From Paracandidimonas soli (lineage in GTDB: Bacteria; Pseudomonadota; Gammaproteobacteria; Burkholderiales; Burkholderiaceae_B), in NCBI RefSeq assembly GCF_004342005.1, contig NZ_SMBX01000005.1:213245-277244 (forward strand): DNA of 64,000 nucleotides, in the 5' to 3' direction. The translations under genes were made by a program, and so were the position numbers. The notes beneath the pieces are model-generated. The model saw nothing but the letters and a program-made list of their open reading frames with translations. It had not been told where the DNA came from and ran no database searches. Below are positions 11,000-20,274 of the stretch, one piece after another (position 1 is the stretch's first letter; each line of letters begins with the position of its first letter).

Positions 11000-12346
11000 A
11001 TGTTCGAAAAAATCCTGATCGCCAACCGTGGCGAAATCGCCCTGCGCATCCAGCGTGCCTGCCGGGAGCTCGGTATCAAGACGGTCGTGGTGCATTCCGA
11101 GGCCGACCGCGACGCCATGTATGTGCGTCTTGCCGACGAATCCGTCTGCATCGGTCCGGCGCAGTCGCGCGACAGCTACCTGAACATGCCGGCCCTGATC
11201 TCGGCTGCTGAAGTTACAGACTCCGAGGCCATTCACCCCGGCTACGGCTTCCTGGCGGAAAACGCCGACTTCGCCGAGCGCGTCGAGAAAAGCGGTTTCG
11301 TGTTCATCGGCCCCACGCCGGAGTCCATCCGGACGATGGGCGACAAGGTCAGCGCCAAGCGCGCCATGATCGAAGCCGGAGTACCCGTCGTGCCTGGGTC
11401 GGAAGGCGCGCTGCCGGACGATTCGCAGGAAGTTCTGCGCATGGCCCGCGAGACCGGCTATCCGGTCATCATCAAGGCCGCCGGCGGCGGCGGCGGGCGC
11501 GGCATGCGCGTGGTGTATACCGAAGCTGCGCTGCTCAATGCAGTGGCCATGACCAAGACGGAAGCCGGCGCGGCATTCAACAATCCGGAAGTCTATATGG
11601 AGAAGTTCCTCGAGAACCCGCGCCATATCGAAATCCAGGTGCTTGCCGACGGCGGGCGCAATGCCCTGTGGCTGGGCGAGCGCGACTGCTCCATGCAGCG
11701 CCGCCACCAGAAGGTCATCGAAGAGGCGCCGGCGCCTGGCATTCCCCGCAGGCTGATCGAGCGCATCGGTGAGCGTTGCGCCGAGGCCTGCCGCCGCATG
11801 GGCTACCGTGGCGCGGGCACGTTCGAGTTCCTGTACGAGAACGGCGAGTTCTTCTTTATCGAAATGAACACGCGCATCCAGGTTGAGCATACGGTTACCG
11901 AAATGATTACCGGTATCGATCTCGTCCAGCAGCAGATCCGCATTGCCGCAGGCGAGAAGTTCACGCTGCGCCAGCGCGACGTCGAGCTCAAGGGCCATGC
12001 GATCGAATGCCGCATCAACGCCGAAGATCCGTTCAAGTTCACGCCCAGCCCCGGCCTGATCACGAACTGGGTCACGCCGGGAGGCCCCGGCGTGCGTGTG
12101 GATTCGCATGTGTACACGGGCTATCGTGTCCCTCCTTACTACGACTCCATGATCGCCAAGCTCATCACGTACGGCGATACGCGCGAACAGGCGATCGCAC
12201 GCATGCATATCGCCCTGTCCGAGATGGTGGTCGAGGGCGTATCCACCAATATCGCATTGCATCGGGAACTGATGCAGGATGCGCGCTTCCATGAAGGCGG
12301 CACCAGCATCCACTACCTGGAACACAAACTGTCCCAGCGCCCCTGA
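11000..12346 (+). CDS. accC: Acetyl-CoA carboxylase biotin carboxylase subunit
   Basis: ATP-grasp enzyme that carboxylates biotin on AccB. 448 residues, full length. It opens with the canonical [17 protein letters not shown]. The glycine-rich ATP loop [11 protein letters not shown] lies near residue 165, and the active-site segment with [14 protein letters not shown] near residue 292. It forms an operon with accB. A GC-rich hairpin with a T-run follows 10 nt after its stop. Confidence 0.97.
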   Translation: MFEKILIANRGEIALRIQRACRELGIKTVVVHSEADRDAMYVRLADESVCIGPAQSRDSYLNMPALISAAEVTDSEAIHPGYGFLAENADFAERVEKSGFVFIGPTPESIRTMGDKVSAKRAMIEAGVPVVPGSEGALPDDSQEVLRMARETGYPVIIKAAGGGGGRGMRVVYTEAALLNAVAMTKTEAGAAFNNPEVYMEKFLENPRHIEIQVLADGGRNALWLGERDCSMQRRHQKVIEEAPAPGIPRRLIERIGERCAEACRRMGYRGAGTFEFLYENGEFFFIEMNTRIQVEHTVTEMITGIDLVQQQIRIAAGEKFTLRQRDVELKGHAIECRINAEDPFKFTPSPGLITNWVTPGGPGVRVDSHVYTGYRVPPYYDSMIAKLITYGDTREQAIARMHIALSEMVVEGVSTNIALHRELMQDARFHEGGTSIHYLEHKLSQRP

Positions 12347-12356
12347 TGCGGGGCAC

Positions 12357-12388
12357 GCGCGCCGCGGCCGTGCGGCGCGCGCATTTTC
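12357..12388 (+). terminator. Rho-independent terminator after accC
   Basis: Perfect 9-bp stem GCGCGCCGC / GCGGCGCGC with a 6-nt loop, followed by GCATTTTCCT. It separates accBC from prmA, which begins 15 nt later, so some read-through is likely. Confidence 0.65.
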
Positions 12389-12402
12389 CTTAGGAATACG
12401 GC

Positions 12403-13320
12403 ATGCGGGAAATCGTACTGTTGTGTCCGCAGGCGCATGCAGAAGCGCTTGCGGATTTTTTGCTTGAAGAGGGCGTACTGTCGGTGTCAGTCGAGGACGC
12501 GGACGGAGATACCGAGGCGGAGGTGCCCCTGTTCGGCGAGCCTGGCCTCGAGCCCGAGGTACAGGCCTGGCACCGCAACCGCGTCGTGGCGCTGTTGCCC
12601 GACGATCTCGCGCCGGAGCCGCTGGCTCGGCAGGCGCACCGGCAGGGCTGGCTGGCCGCCGCCAACGACTGGACGCAGCGCGAGGTGCCCGATACCGACT
12701 GGGTGCGCCTGACGCAGTCGCAGTTCGGTCCGATAGAAGTAGGATCCCGCATCTGGATCACGCCGAGCTGGCATGAAGACGATGCGGCTCCGCAGTCCCT
12801 GGGAGATGGCGCCGATACGTCCATCGTCCGCATCCGCCTCGATCCCGGGCTGGCGTTCGGCACGGGCAGCCATCCGACGACGCATCTCTGCCTGGAGTGG
12901 CTGGCGGAAAACCTGGAGCCGGGCCAGACCGTGCTGGATTATGGCTGCGGTTCCGGCATTCTCGCCATCGCCGCCAGGCTGCTGGGGGCAGGCAGGACGC
13001 AAGGCGTCGACATCGACGAACAGGCGGTCCAGTCGACACAGTACAATGCGGAAGTCAATGGAGTGGAACTGGATGCCATGCTGCCCGATGCCTTGCCGCA
13101 AGGGACAGTGCAGGTCGTGGTGGCCAACATCCTGTCCAATCCCTTGAAAGTGCTGGCCCCCATGCTGGCAAACCGTGTTGCGCAAGGAGGCCGGCTGGTG
13201 CTTTCGGGCGTGCTCGAACGCCAGGCAGATGAAGTCATTGCCGCCTATGCCCCCTGGATCGAAATGCAGGTCTGGCAGGCGCGGGAAGGGTGGGTCTGCC
13301 TGCATGGGCGACGTGCCTAG
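12403..13320 (+). CDS. prmA: Ribosomal protein L11 methyltransferase
   Basis: SAM-dependent enzyme that methylates lysines of ribosomal protein L11. 305 residues. The N-terminal substrate-recognition domain is followed by a Rossmann methyltransferase domain with LDPGLAFGTGSHPTT, the SAM motif VLDYGCGSGILAIAA and VVANILSNPL, the NxxxNPL-type catalytic loop. It sits between accC and the zinc-ribbon gene on the same strand, as in many beta- and gammaproteobacteria. Confidence 0.95.
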   Translation: MREIVLLCPQAHAEALADFLLEEGVLSVSVEDADGDTEAEVPLFGEPGLEPEVQAWHRNRVVALLPDDLAPEPLARQAHRQGWLAAANDWTQREVPDTDWVRLTQSQFGPIEVGSRIWITPSWHEDDAAPQSLGDGADTSIVRIRLDPGLAFGTGSHPTTHLCLEWLAENLEPGQTVLDYGCGSGILAIAARLLGAGRTQGVDIDEQAVQSTQYNAEVNGVELDAMLPDALPQGTVQVVVANILSNPLKVLAPMLANRVAQGGRLVLSGVLERQADEVIAAYAPWIEMQVWQAREGWVCLHGRRA

Positions 13321-13349
13321 TTACCGTAGACCAGAGACGCCTTGCCGAC

Positions 13350-14348
13350 ATGGAATTGACGACACAATGCCCGCAATGCGGTGAAACTTTTCAAGCCAGC
13401 CTGGAGCAGTTGCAGTTGCGCAAAGGCTATGTGCGCTGCATCAGCTGCGCACATATCTTCGATGGCTATGAAGCCGTCGTGCCTGCGATTTCAGGGCATG
13501 GAGGCATGGATGCGGCCCGTGCCGGGTATGCGTCGCACACGTTCGGAGCGGATGCCGATCAGGAACCGCCCGATGCGGACGAACCCCACGTACCGTTCAG
13601 CACCCAGGCGGCTGCCGCATCCGATGCCGGGTATCGCCGCGAGCCCTATCGCGTCCATGTCGGCGACGAGGACGCTGGTGTCGCGGCCATGCAGCCCGGG
13701 CGCCGCGATCCTGTACTGAAGGACGAGGACGACAGCGACGATGAAGGCGACGGAGGCCCAGGCAGGATCTACGTCGAGCCGCGCTCGCCTTATGGCTCGG
13801 CTCGCGCTTCGGACATCCCTGAGTTCCTCGATGAAGGACCGCGCCGATTCGCACGCATGGGCCACACACTCTGGGTATGGCTGAGTCTGCTGGCGCTGGC
13901 GCTGCTGGCCGCGCAGGCGGCCTATGTCTACCGGATGCAATTGGCCGACAGCGTGCCGGAGCTGCGCCCTGTGCTCGAGCGCCTGTGCCATCCGTGGGGA
14001 TGCACGGTCGAATATCCGCGTCGCATCGAACAGATTTCCGTTCTCGGTTCTTCCCTGCGTGTCCGCAAGGCGGGGGAGGAAAAACCGGAGCAGGGCAGTC
14101 GCCTGATGCTGCACGTGACGCTGCGCAATGCGGCCGAGCGGCCGCAGCAATGGCCGTCCATCGCGCTGGACCTGACGGACTTTTCAGGAGCCGTGGTGGT
14201 GCGCAAGATTCTCCAGCCGTCCGACTATCTGCCGAAGGACAGGCTGCCGCAGCCGTTCGCCGCGCGCAGCGAGCTGGCCGTCCAGCTTCCGCTGGATGTG
14301 CGGGGCGGCGATGTGAACGGTTATCAGCTGAGTCTGTTTTTTCCCTGA
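13350..14348 (+). CDS. Zinc-ribbon, DUF3426-type membrane protein
   Basis: 332 residues of unknown function. The N-terminus is an MJ0042-type zinc ribbon: CPQCG near residue 6 and CISCAH near residue 30. An acidic low-complexity middle region follows, then one membrane helix near residues 170-188 (LWVWLSLLALALLAAQAAYVY) and a C-terminal DUF3426-like domain (QQWPSIALDLTDFSG). Start at ATG 13350, because the zinc ribbon begins five residues later. The longer ORF from 13290 overlaps prmA and is unlikely. It is 29 nt after prmA and 19 nt before the kinase gene, so probably part of the same transcript. The topology suggests a cytosolic zinc ribbon and a periplasmic C-terminus. Confidence 0.85.
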   Translation: MELTTQCPQCGETFQASLEQLQLRKGYVRCISCAHIFDGYEAVVPAISGHGGMDAARAGYASHTFGADADQEPPDADEPHVPFSTQAAAASDAGYRREPYRVHVGDEDAGVAAMQPGRRDPVLKDEDDSDDEGDGGPGRIYVEPRSPYGSARASDIPEFLDEGPRRFARMGHTLWVWLSLLALALLAAQAAYVYRMQLADSVPELRPVLERLCHPWGCTVEYPRRIEQISVLGSSLRVRKAGEEKPEQGSRLMLHVTLRNAAERPQQWPSIALDLTDFSGAVVVRKILQPSDYLPKDRLPQPFAARSELAVQLPLDVRGGDVNGYQLSLFFP

Positions 14349-14367
14349 TTTTTCATAAGGCAGTGTC

Positions 14368-15309
14368 ATGTCCGATAAGGTTCTGGTTTGCGGTTCTGTA
14401 GCGTTCGATACCATCACGGTATTCGAAGGGCATTTCAAGGATCATATTCTTGCGGACCACATCAAGTCCCTGAGCGTTTCGTTCTTCGTTCCCAGCATGC
14501 GCAAGGAATACGGCGGTTGCGCCGGCAACATCGCCTACAGTCTGCGCCTGCTCGGCGGCAATCCGCTGCCTGTCGCCACCGTGGGTTCCGATGCCGCGGA
14601 TTATCTCGACTACATGAAGGCGCAGGGCATCGATACGCGCTGGGTGCGTGTGCTCGACGACATGTATACGCCGCAGTGCTTCATCACGACGGACAAGGAC
14701 AACAATCAGATCGCTTCGTTCCATCCCGGCGCCATGCTGCGTTCGTCCGAAAACGCGTTTCTCAGGGACGAGGGCGTATCGTGGGGCATCGTTGCGCCCG
14801 ATGCCAAGGAGGGCATGTTCGCCCACGCCCGGCGCATGCGGGAGCAGGGCATTCCTTTTGTGTTCGACCTGGGCCAGGCCATGCCGCTGTTCAATGGCGA
14901 AGATCTGACCGAGATGCTGTCCCTGGCACACATTGTTACTGCGAACGACTACGAGGCAGGCATAATTTCAGAGCGTACAGGGCGCAGCATGCAGGATATC
15001 GCCCGGTCGCTGCAGGCGGTCGTTGTGACGCGCGGCGCGCAGGGAACTACGCTGTACGAAGGCGGTCAAACTGTCGATATCGGGCCGGTGCCTGCGAAGC
15101 AGGTCGTCGATCCGACAGGATGCGGAGATGCGCATCGCGCCGGCGTGCTGTACGGCCTGACGCATGGCTGGTCCCTGGTAGATTCCTGCCGTCTGGCCAA
15201 TGTCATGGGAAGCTTCAAGATCGGTTCCAGGGGGCCGCAGAATCACAAGCCGTCGCTGGCCGAGGTCGATGCGGCATTGCAGGAAAACTACGGCATAAGG
15301 TTTGCCTGA
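14368..15309 (+). CDS. PfkB-family carbohydrate/nucleoside kinase
   Basis: 313 residues. It resembles adenosine-kinase-like ribokinase-family enzymes. The substrate-side motif GGCAGNIAYSLRLLGG lies near residue 50, and the ATP/anion-hole motif DPTGCGDAHRAG near residue 249 contains the catalytic Asp. The second motif has Cys and His where ribokinases usually have Ala and Phe. The family phosphorylates sugars or nucleosides. The exact substrate is not determinable here. It follows the zinc-ribbon gene by 19 nt. Confidence 0.85.
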   Translation: MSDKVLVCGSVAFDTITVFEGHFKDHILADHIKSLSVSFFVPSMRKEYGGCAGNIAYSLRLLGGNPLPVATVGSDAADYLDYMKAQGIDTRWVRVLDDMYTPQCFITTDKDNNQIASFHPGAMLRSSENAFLRDEGVSWGIVAPDAKEGMFAHARRMREQGIPFVFDLGQAMPLFNGEDLTEMLSLAHIVTANDYEAGIISERTGRSMQDIARSLQAVVVTRGAQGTTLYEGGQTVDIGPVPAKQVVDPTGCGDAHRAGVLYGLTHGWSLVDSCRLANVMGSFKIGSRGPQNHKPSLAEVDAALQENYGIRFA

Positions 15310-15391
15310 GAGCGCTTTCCCCGCCTGCGTTTCCATGCAGAATACGATCGATGTTTCGCCAGGCGTGGCGCTTGGCAAGAAGGAGTGGCAA

Positions 15392-15892
15392 ATGCATATG
15401 GCAGATTTTCCAAAGATTCAGGCACGGCAGTTCCGCCGCGCCGCGGCAATGGCGGTCCTCGCGGGAGCCGCAGTCCTGGCGGGTTGCGCGAACCAGTCCG
15501 CGTCCAGTTCCGTCTATACGTATGGGCAGGCGCAACGTGAGCAGATCGTGCGCCTGGGAACGGTCGAATCCGTCCGGCCCATCACCATCCAGAGCGATAA
15601 ATCATCCGGCGTGGGCACGGTGGCGGGGGGCGCGCTTGGAGGCGTGGCCGGCAGCACGGTAGGCGGCGGAACCGGCCAGGTGCTGGCATCGATAGGCGGC
15701 GCCATCATCGGCGGTCTGCTGGGCAATGCCGCGGAAAATCAGATGAACCGCAAGTCGGGCCTGGAAATCACCGTGCGTCTCGACAACGGCGAGACACGTG
15801 TCATCGCACAGGAAGCGGATGTCGCCATCTCTGCGGGACAACGCGTAAGGCTGATCAGCGGCAACGGACCGACGCGCGTCGTACCTTTCTGA
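15392..15892 (+). CDS. Glycine-zipper 2TM lipoprotein (Pcp/SlyB-like)
   Basis: Outer-membrane lipoprotein, 166 residues. The signal peptide ends in lipobox LAGC near residue 31. A glycine-zipper segment follows (VAGGALGGVAGSTVGGGTG...GGAIIGGLLGN), and the C-terminal half is a small beta domain (VRLDNGETRVI, RVRLISGNG). The start at 15392 is decided by AGGAG 6 nt upstream. The longer frame from 15302 overlaps the kinase gene. SlyB-family proteins help maintain outer-membrane integrity. The stop TGA abuts hairpin repeat copy A. Confidence 0.88.
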   Translation: MHMADFPKIQARQFRRAAAMAVLAGAAVLAGCANQSASSSVYTYGQAQREQIVRLGTVESVRPITIQSDKSSGVGTVAGGALGGVAGSTVGGGTGQVLASIGGAIIGGLLGNAAENQMNRKSGLEITVRLDNGETRVIAQEADVAISAGQRVRLISGNGPTRVVPF

Positions 15893-16016
15893 CCACGCGC
15901 CCAAGCGCAAGCCTCGTCGTTCACGACGAGATCGAGCGAGGCGGTGTTCATACGGCGCCGCAGGCGCCCCTGGATGGTGGCGAGGAGGCTCCCGGCTTCA
16001 GGCGGGAGTGACTCAC
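15893..16016 (+). repeat. Stop-codon-associated three-hairpin repeat, copy A
   Basis: A ~124-bp element beginning directly after the lipoprotein TGA. Hairpins: CTCGTCG-TTCA-CGACGAG at 15913-15930; GGCGCC-GCA-GGCGCC at 15954-15968; CTCCCG...CGGGAG with loop GCTTCAGG at 15989-16008, followed by TGACTCAC. The same layout recurs at 30028 (same strand), 42050 and 58420 (opposite strand). The last hairpin plus its TGACTCA tail resembles right ends of IS200/IS605 elements, so it is inferred to be a miniature, transposase-less derivative. A forward frame starting CTG-ACC-ACG runs through to the TGA in GTGACTCA. Confidence 0.85.
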
Positions 16017-16046
16017 GAAATCTCGAGAACTCACCTGGGTTCGCAC

Positions 16047-16083
16047 AAAAGCTGGGCTGTCTGAATGGCAGCCCAGCTTTTTT
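16047..16083. terminator. Bidirectional Rho-independent terminator
   Basis: AAAAGCTGGGCTG and CAGCCCAGCTTTTTT form a 13-bp stem around TCTGAATGG, with an A-tract before and a T-tract after. It lies between convergent genes (the lipoprotein plus repeat on the plus strand, yggT on the minus strand) and should work in both directions. Confidence 0.9.
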
Positions 16084-16085
16084 CG

Positions 16086-16649
16086 TCAGACGGCGAACAG
16101 CGCGAAAGCAACGCGCTGCAGGACCATCAGGGCGATTTGCGCCAGCACCAGCAGCACGAGCGGCGAGAAATCGATGCCGCCCAGGTTGGGCAGGATACGG
16201 CGGATGGGGTCGAGCAAAGGCGCCGTCAGCGTCTGCAGCAGCGGCATGACGGGAGCCATGGGGTTGACCCAGGACAGGATGGCCTGCAGCAGCGTCATCC
16301 AGAGAATGATGTTGAACAGCCAGCGGGCTACGGTCAGCATGGCGGCGATGAGCGCCGGACCGAGACTGCCGACGGAGGGCAGGGAGCCGGTGCCGATGAT
16401 CCAGCCCAGCAGCAGATAGGCCAGGGCGACCAGCCAGGCGGCGGACAGGCTGGGCCAGTCGATCAGGCTGCCGGGTGACAGGATTTTGCGGACAGGCTGC
16501 ACCAGCCAGTTGGTAACGCGGATGATGGCCTGGGAGTAGGGATTGAACGGATGCAGGCGCACGGCGTGCGTCCAGGCGCGCAGGATAAGCGCGATGCCCA
16601 TCAGCGTGGCTGCGATCGTAAGAAGGAACTGGAGGATATCGCTGAGCAT
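16086..16649 (-). CDS. YggT family membrane protein
   Basis: 187-residue integral membrane protein with two YggT repeats, each a pair of hydrophobic helices followed by a conserved segment: HPFNPYSQAI...LVQPVRKIL in the first and WVNPMAPVMPLLQTLTAPLL in the second. The family has been linked to osmotic stress and cell-division contexts, but its molecular role is not established. The ATG at 16649 opens directly on a membrane helix (MLSDILQFLLT). The longer frame adds a charged, unconserved leader. It ends at the shared terminator and stands alone. Confidence 0.88.
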   Translation of the reverse strand: MLSDILQFLLTIAATLMGIALILRAWTHAVRLHPFNPYSQAIIRVTNWLVQPVRKILSPGSLIDWPSLSAAWLVALAYLLLGWIIGTGSLPSVGSLGPALIAAMLTVARWLFNIILWMTLLQAILSWVNPMAPVMPLLQTLTAPLLDPIRRILPNLGGIDFSPLVLLVLAQIALMVLQRVAFALFAV

Positions 16650-16758
16650 GGGGATGGTTCTTGAAGTTTCTGCAAGGCCGATTGTCGCACGAGATGGCTT
16701 TGTTTTGCGTGCCGTCATTCGCATGCGCGGCTCATGCTTTCAGCATCGTTGCGCCATG

Positions 16759-16782
16759 AAAAAACCCCCGGCATGCCGGGGG
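16759..16782 (-). terminator. Terminator of the histone H1-like gene
   Basis: On the minus strand this reads CCCCCGGCATGCCGGGGG followed by TTTTTT: a 9-bp self-complementary arm pair and a T-run. It lies 59 nt past the histone-like stop. A second hairpin (CTTGCCGC / GCGGCAAG) lies at 16797-16818 between the stop and the terminator. Confidence 0.85.
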
Positions 16783-16840
16783 CCTGGATCCTGAAGCTTG
16801 CCGCGGATGTGCGGCAAGCAGTGTTCAGGAAGCCGTCTTA

Positions 16841-17554
16841 TTAGGGGCGGCCGCCTGTGGGGAAGGGCCACGAAGCTGCTGGGTTGACCGTCTTCTTGGC
16901 GTCGACCGCGGGCGTTGCTTCCTTGTTTGCCTTGGGGGCCGCGGCCTTCTTGGCAGGAGCCTTTTTGGCGGCAGGCGCCTTCTTGGCTGCCGGGGCCTTG
17001 GGTGCCGCAGGCGTTTTCACTGCCGCGGTGCGCTTGGCGGGCGCGGCTTTCTTTGCAACGGCTTTCTTGGCTGCGGGAGCTTTCTTTGCCGGCGCGGCCT
17101 TCTTTGCGGGAGCCTTTTTGGCGGCAGGCGCCTTCTTGGCTACAGCCTTCTTGGCGGGTGCGGCTTTCTTGGCTGCGGCTTTCTTTGCCGGCGCCGCCTT
17201 CTTGGCTACGACCTTCTTTGCAACCGCTTTCTTTGCGACTGCCTTTTTGGCGACTGCCTTCTTGGCTACGGCTTTTTTGGCTACGGCCTTCTTGGCGGGT
17301 GCTGCCTTCTTGGCTACGGCCTTCTTTGCCGGCGTCGCCTTCTTGGCTACGACTTTCTTTGCGACTGCCTTTTTGGCTACGGCTTTCTTTGCGGGTGCCG
17401 CTTTCTTGGCTACAGCCTTTTTAGCGACTGCCTTCTTGGCGGGTGCTGCCTTCTTGGCTGCGACAGGTTTCTTGGCTACGGCTTTCTTTGCCGCAGGTGC
17501 TGCTTTCTTGGCAGCGGTGGCTTTCTTGGGTGCTGCCTTCTTGGCTGTTGCCAT
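16841..17554 (-). CDS. Histone H1-like DNA-binding protein (lysine/alanine/proline repeats)
   Basis: 237 residues, almost entirely permutations of AKK, PAKKA and VAKKA pentapeptide-like units, with a short non-repetitive C-terminus ending FPTGGRP. Similar basic proteins (Bordetella BpH1/BpH2, Pseudomonas AlgP) bind DNA through lysine-rich tails and affect nucleoid compaction and gene expression. The start is fixed by GGAG 8 nt before the ATG. The repeat DNA is prone to slippage, so length likely varies between strains. Long antisense open frames in the same interval are by-products of its skewed composition. Confidence 0.9.
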   Translation of the reverse strand: MATAKKAAPKKATAAKKAAPAAKKAVAKKPVAAKKAAPAKKAVAKKAVAKKAAPAKKAVAKKAVAKKVVAKKATPAKKAVAKKAAPAKKAVAKKAVAKKAVAKKAVAKKAVAKKVVAKKAAPAKKAAAKKAAPAKKAVAKKAPAAKKAPAKKAAPAKKAPAAKKAVAKKAAPAKRTAAVKTPAAPKAPAAKKAPAAKKAPAKKAAAPKANKEATPAVDAKKTVNPAASWPFPTGGRP

Positions 17555-18267
17555 GGTATAGCTCCTTGGGATGAAGTCAGTCAGAGAGAGTGCGTTCACC
17601 CATTTGATATGGCCCCCACGAAAATGGCGCGACCCATCTCAAATGGCTAAGCGTGCGAAGCGTCTTTCCTCCTGACAACATCGCACGCCTAGAGTCTAAC
17701 GTAAGGCATAGCGCGATTCCAAGCATTATTCAAAACAAGGCGTCCGACAATTGTCTTTCTCGACTTCGACTTATCGTATCGCGAGCTTTTTTTTGCGCGA
17801 ATAATTGCGTCGATTTGCGCGCTTGGTTCGCGCGCGGATACTTTGAAACTCCGGCCGGACGATGCGTTTTTCCGCCGGCTTCGATAGTGGGAAAGATATC
17901 GATTGCGTTGCCCGCGATGTGATGGAATTTCTGCACATCGGATTTTCAGTCGCTGCAATCCCAGTATCCATGCGGGTTTTGAGATAGCATGGAATTTTTA
18001 CGCGAGAGTCCTGCCGAGGGCAACCGCATGCATGGCGCATGCGCATGGCGTGCCTGCCCGAGGATGCCGTTGCATGCAATGAGCGTGTGGACGGCGTCAA
18101 GAAACGCGCCGGCATCGCTCGCCGGCCGTTGCTCGATGGCGATAAAAATGCATTTGCATAAAACCAACATCCAGGCATCGAGTCGTGCGCAGGAAAGCGT
18201 CGTGCATGGCGAACGCGCAGTATGTTATGAATGACGTTCGCTTGTTTTTCGCAGAGGATTTTTTGCC
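17555..18267. other. Gene-free stretch between divergent genes
   Basis: About 710 bp without a convincing coding region. Open frames here lack ribosome sites and overlap each other on both strands. The part from 17640 to 17960 is visibly richer in A and T than its surroundings and must contain the promoter of the histone-like gene. A GCGCGC-TTGGTTC-GCGCGC hairpin lies near 17818, and an AT-rich imperfect palindrome (ATGCATTTGCAT) near 18148 lies upstream of the lipoprotein gene. No RNA gene was recognised. Confidence 0.5.
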
Positions 18268-18777
18268 ATGTCCATGCACGGATCGCCTTCTCGTTTTGCC
18301 GTTGCCGCTTGCCTTGCCATGCTGCTGTCGGCTTGCGCCACGACGACGCGGCAGCCTTCGACCGTCGTCGATGCAGGCATGTACGATGCCGCATTCAAGG
18401 GTTGCAGCCCTGTCGCCCAGGATGAACCCGCCGTGGGGAATTGGCTGGCGGTGCGCAAGGAGCCTGGCATTGCTGGAGAAATACGCTTGCAGATCCGGCT
18501 GCACGCGGATGGCAGCATGCATTATGTCGAACAGCTCAAGCGCGGCAACAGGCCGCCGCAGAGCCTTGACGAAACCGGGTGCTGGTACAGGGAAGAAGGA
18601 ACGCTGGTCCTGCGAACTACGCATTCCAACGGTTCGCAGGTGGATGCGCAGGATCCCATCTATGTCAACCGCCATGCCATTGCCGCGCTCGACGGCAAAG
18701 GCATGGCGCTGAACATGCATGGGAAGGAGATCCGGCTGCGCCGCGCGTCGCCGGACTACCGCTTGCCTATTCTGTGA
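18268..18777 (+). CDS. Putative lipoprotein of unknown function
   Basis: 169 residues. The signal peptide has lipobox LLSAC near residue 27, so the mature protein is lipid-anchored. The mature part contains [29 protein letters not shown] and [14 protein letters not shown], suggesting a small beta-rich domain. The layout resembles META/lipocalin-like lipoproteins but no family can be named. AGAGGA lies 8 nt before the ATG. The 3' end overlaps the end of gltX by 11 nt, the two being convergent. Confidence 0.7.
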   Translation: MSMHGSPSRFAVAACLAMLLSACATTTRQPSTVVDAGMYDAAFKGCSPVAQDEPAVGNWLAVRKEPGIAGEIRLQIRLHADGSMHYVEQLKRGNRPPQSLDETGCWYREEGTLVLRTTHSNGSQVDAQDPIYVNRHAIAALDGKGMALNMHGKEIRLRRASPDYRLPIL

Positions 18778-20179
18778 CGGCCGACAGGCGCTGCAGTACG
18801 GTTTCGCGTCCCAGCAGCGCCAGCACGGCATCGATGGCGGGAGTCTGCGTGCGTCCAGTCACTGCGACACGCAGCGGGATGGCCAGCTTGGGCATCTTCA
18901 CGCCATGCTGTTCCAGTACCTGCTTAATGGCCGCGGACAGCGAAGATGCATCCCATTGCGCCAGCGCATCCGCCTGCTGCCGGAAATCTCGCAGCAGAGG
19001 CAGAGACTCGGCATTGATGTGCTGCGCGCGCAGTTCGTCGTCGGGGCCGTTGAATGCGGCGCAGAACAGCATGGCGCCTTCCGCCAGCTGATTCAGGGTT
19101 TCGGCGCGGTCTTTCAGTAGCCCCATGATGGCAGGCAGGTCCGCGCTGCCGGGATCGCCGCCCAGCGAGCTGATGCGCGGCGAGACGCGGGCGGCCAGGT
19201 CGTCGTTGCCGCTTTGCTTGATGTAGTGCGCATTGACCCAATTGAGTTTCTTGGGATCCCATTGCGCGGCCGATTTGCTCAGGTTGCGCACGTCGAACCA
19301 TTCGACCAGTTGCTCGCGGGTGAACAGTTCGTCGTTGCCATGGCTCCAGCCCAGGCGCGCCAGATAGTTGATCATGGCTTCCGGCAGGTAGCCGTCCTTG
19401 TCGTACTCGACCACGCTGACCGCGCCGTGGCGCTTGGACAGCTTTTCGCCGTCCGGTCCAAGAATCATCGGCACATGGCCGTATTCGGGCGGCGTCGCGC
19501 CGAGCGCGCGCAGGATGTTGATCTGGCGGGGCGTGTTGTTGACGTGATCGTCGCCGCGGATGACGTGCGTGATCTTCATGTCCCAGTCATCGACGACCAC
19601 ACAGAAATTGTAGGTGGGCGTGCCGTCCGGACGAGCGATGATCAGGTCGTCCAGCTCGCTGTTGTCGAAGCGAATCGGACCCTTGACCATGTCGTTCCAG
19701 GTGGTGGCGCCGTCTGTCGGATTGCGGAAACGGATCACGGGCTTGCGGCCTTCGGGAACCGGGGGCAGCGTCTTGCCGGGTTCCGGGCGCCAGGTGCCGT
19801 CGTAGCGCGGCTTCAGGCCGAGGGCGCGTGCGCGTTCGCGCATGGCTTCGACTTCCTCCGGCGAACTGTAGCAATGATAGGCGTGGCCTTTTTCCAGCAG
19901 TTCGGCCAGCACCTCGCGATAGCGGTCCATGCGTTGCATCTGGTAGAAGGGGCCTTCGTCGGGCGTCATTTCCAGCCATGCCATGCCGTCGAGAATCGCC
20001 TGCACGGCTTCCGGCGTGGAGCGTTCGAGATCAGTGTCTTCGATGCGCAGCACGAAGACGCCTTTGTGGTGCCGGGCGAACGCCCAGGAGAAGAGGGCGG
20101 TGCGGGCGCCGCCAAGATGCAGATAGCCGGTGGGGGAAGGCGCGAAACGGGTACGGACGGGCGCTGCTGACTGTGTCAT
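18767..20179 (-). CDS. gltX: Glutamate-tRNA ligase
   Basis: Class I aminoacyl-tRNA synthetase charging tRNA-Glu, 470 residues, full length. The HIGH-type motif is in [18 protein letters not shown] near residue 10, and the KMSKS-type motif is in GEKLSKRHG near residue 243. A discriminating-type C-terminal anticodon-binding domain follows. The start at 20179 gives the canonical [18 protein letters not shown]. The upstream frame extends into the divergent promoter region. It stands head-to-head with the Pat-like gene. Confidence 0.96.
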   Translation of the reverse strand: MTQSAAPVRTRFAPSPTGYLHLGGARTALFSWAFARHHKGVFVLRIEDTDLERSTPEAVQAILDGMAWLEMTPDEGPFYQMQRMDRYREVLAELLEKGHAYHCYSSPEEVEAMRERARALGLKPRYDGTWRPEPGKTLPPVPEGRKPVIRFRNPTDGATTWNDMVKGPIRFDNSELDDLIIARPDGTPTYNFCVVVDDWDMKITHVIRGDDHVNNTPRQINILRALGATPPEYGHVPMILGPDGEKLSKRHGAVSVVEYDKDGYLPEAMINYLARLGWSHGNDELFTREQLVEWFDVRNLSKSAAQWDPKKLNWVNAHYIKQSGNDDLAARVSPRISSLGGDPGSADLPAIMGLLKDRAETLNQLAEGAMLFCAAFNGPDDELRAQHINAESLPLLRDFRQQADALAQWDASSLSAAIKQVLEQHGVKMPKLAIPLRVAVTGRTQTPAIDAVLALLGRETVLQRLSAVTE

Positions 20180-20274
20180 GAATGGTCTCGGGATGGCCGG
20201 TGCGGCGGGCGATCGCCCGCAAGGCCGGATTGCACGTAAGATAACGGGGTATTTTACCGTTTCGGGAGCATGGC

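Noticed and set aside
16857..17561. Long plus-strand open frame opposite the histone-like gene (FLAGAAFLA repeats)
   Set aside because: It is the complement of the Lys/Ala/Pro repeats; no ribosome site, and the minus-strand gene has a terminator and ribosome site.
17771..18394. Minus-strand 207-codon frame in the gene-free stretch
   Set aside because: No ribosome site, no domain, overlaps the lipoprotein gene and other frames, and the sequence is rich in Arg, Ser and His as expected for chance frames.
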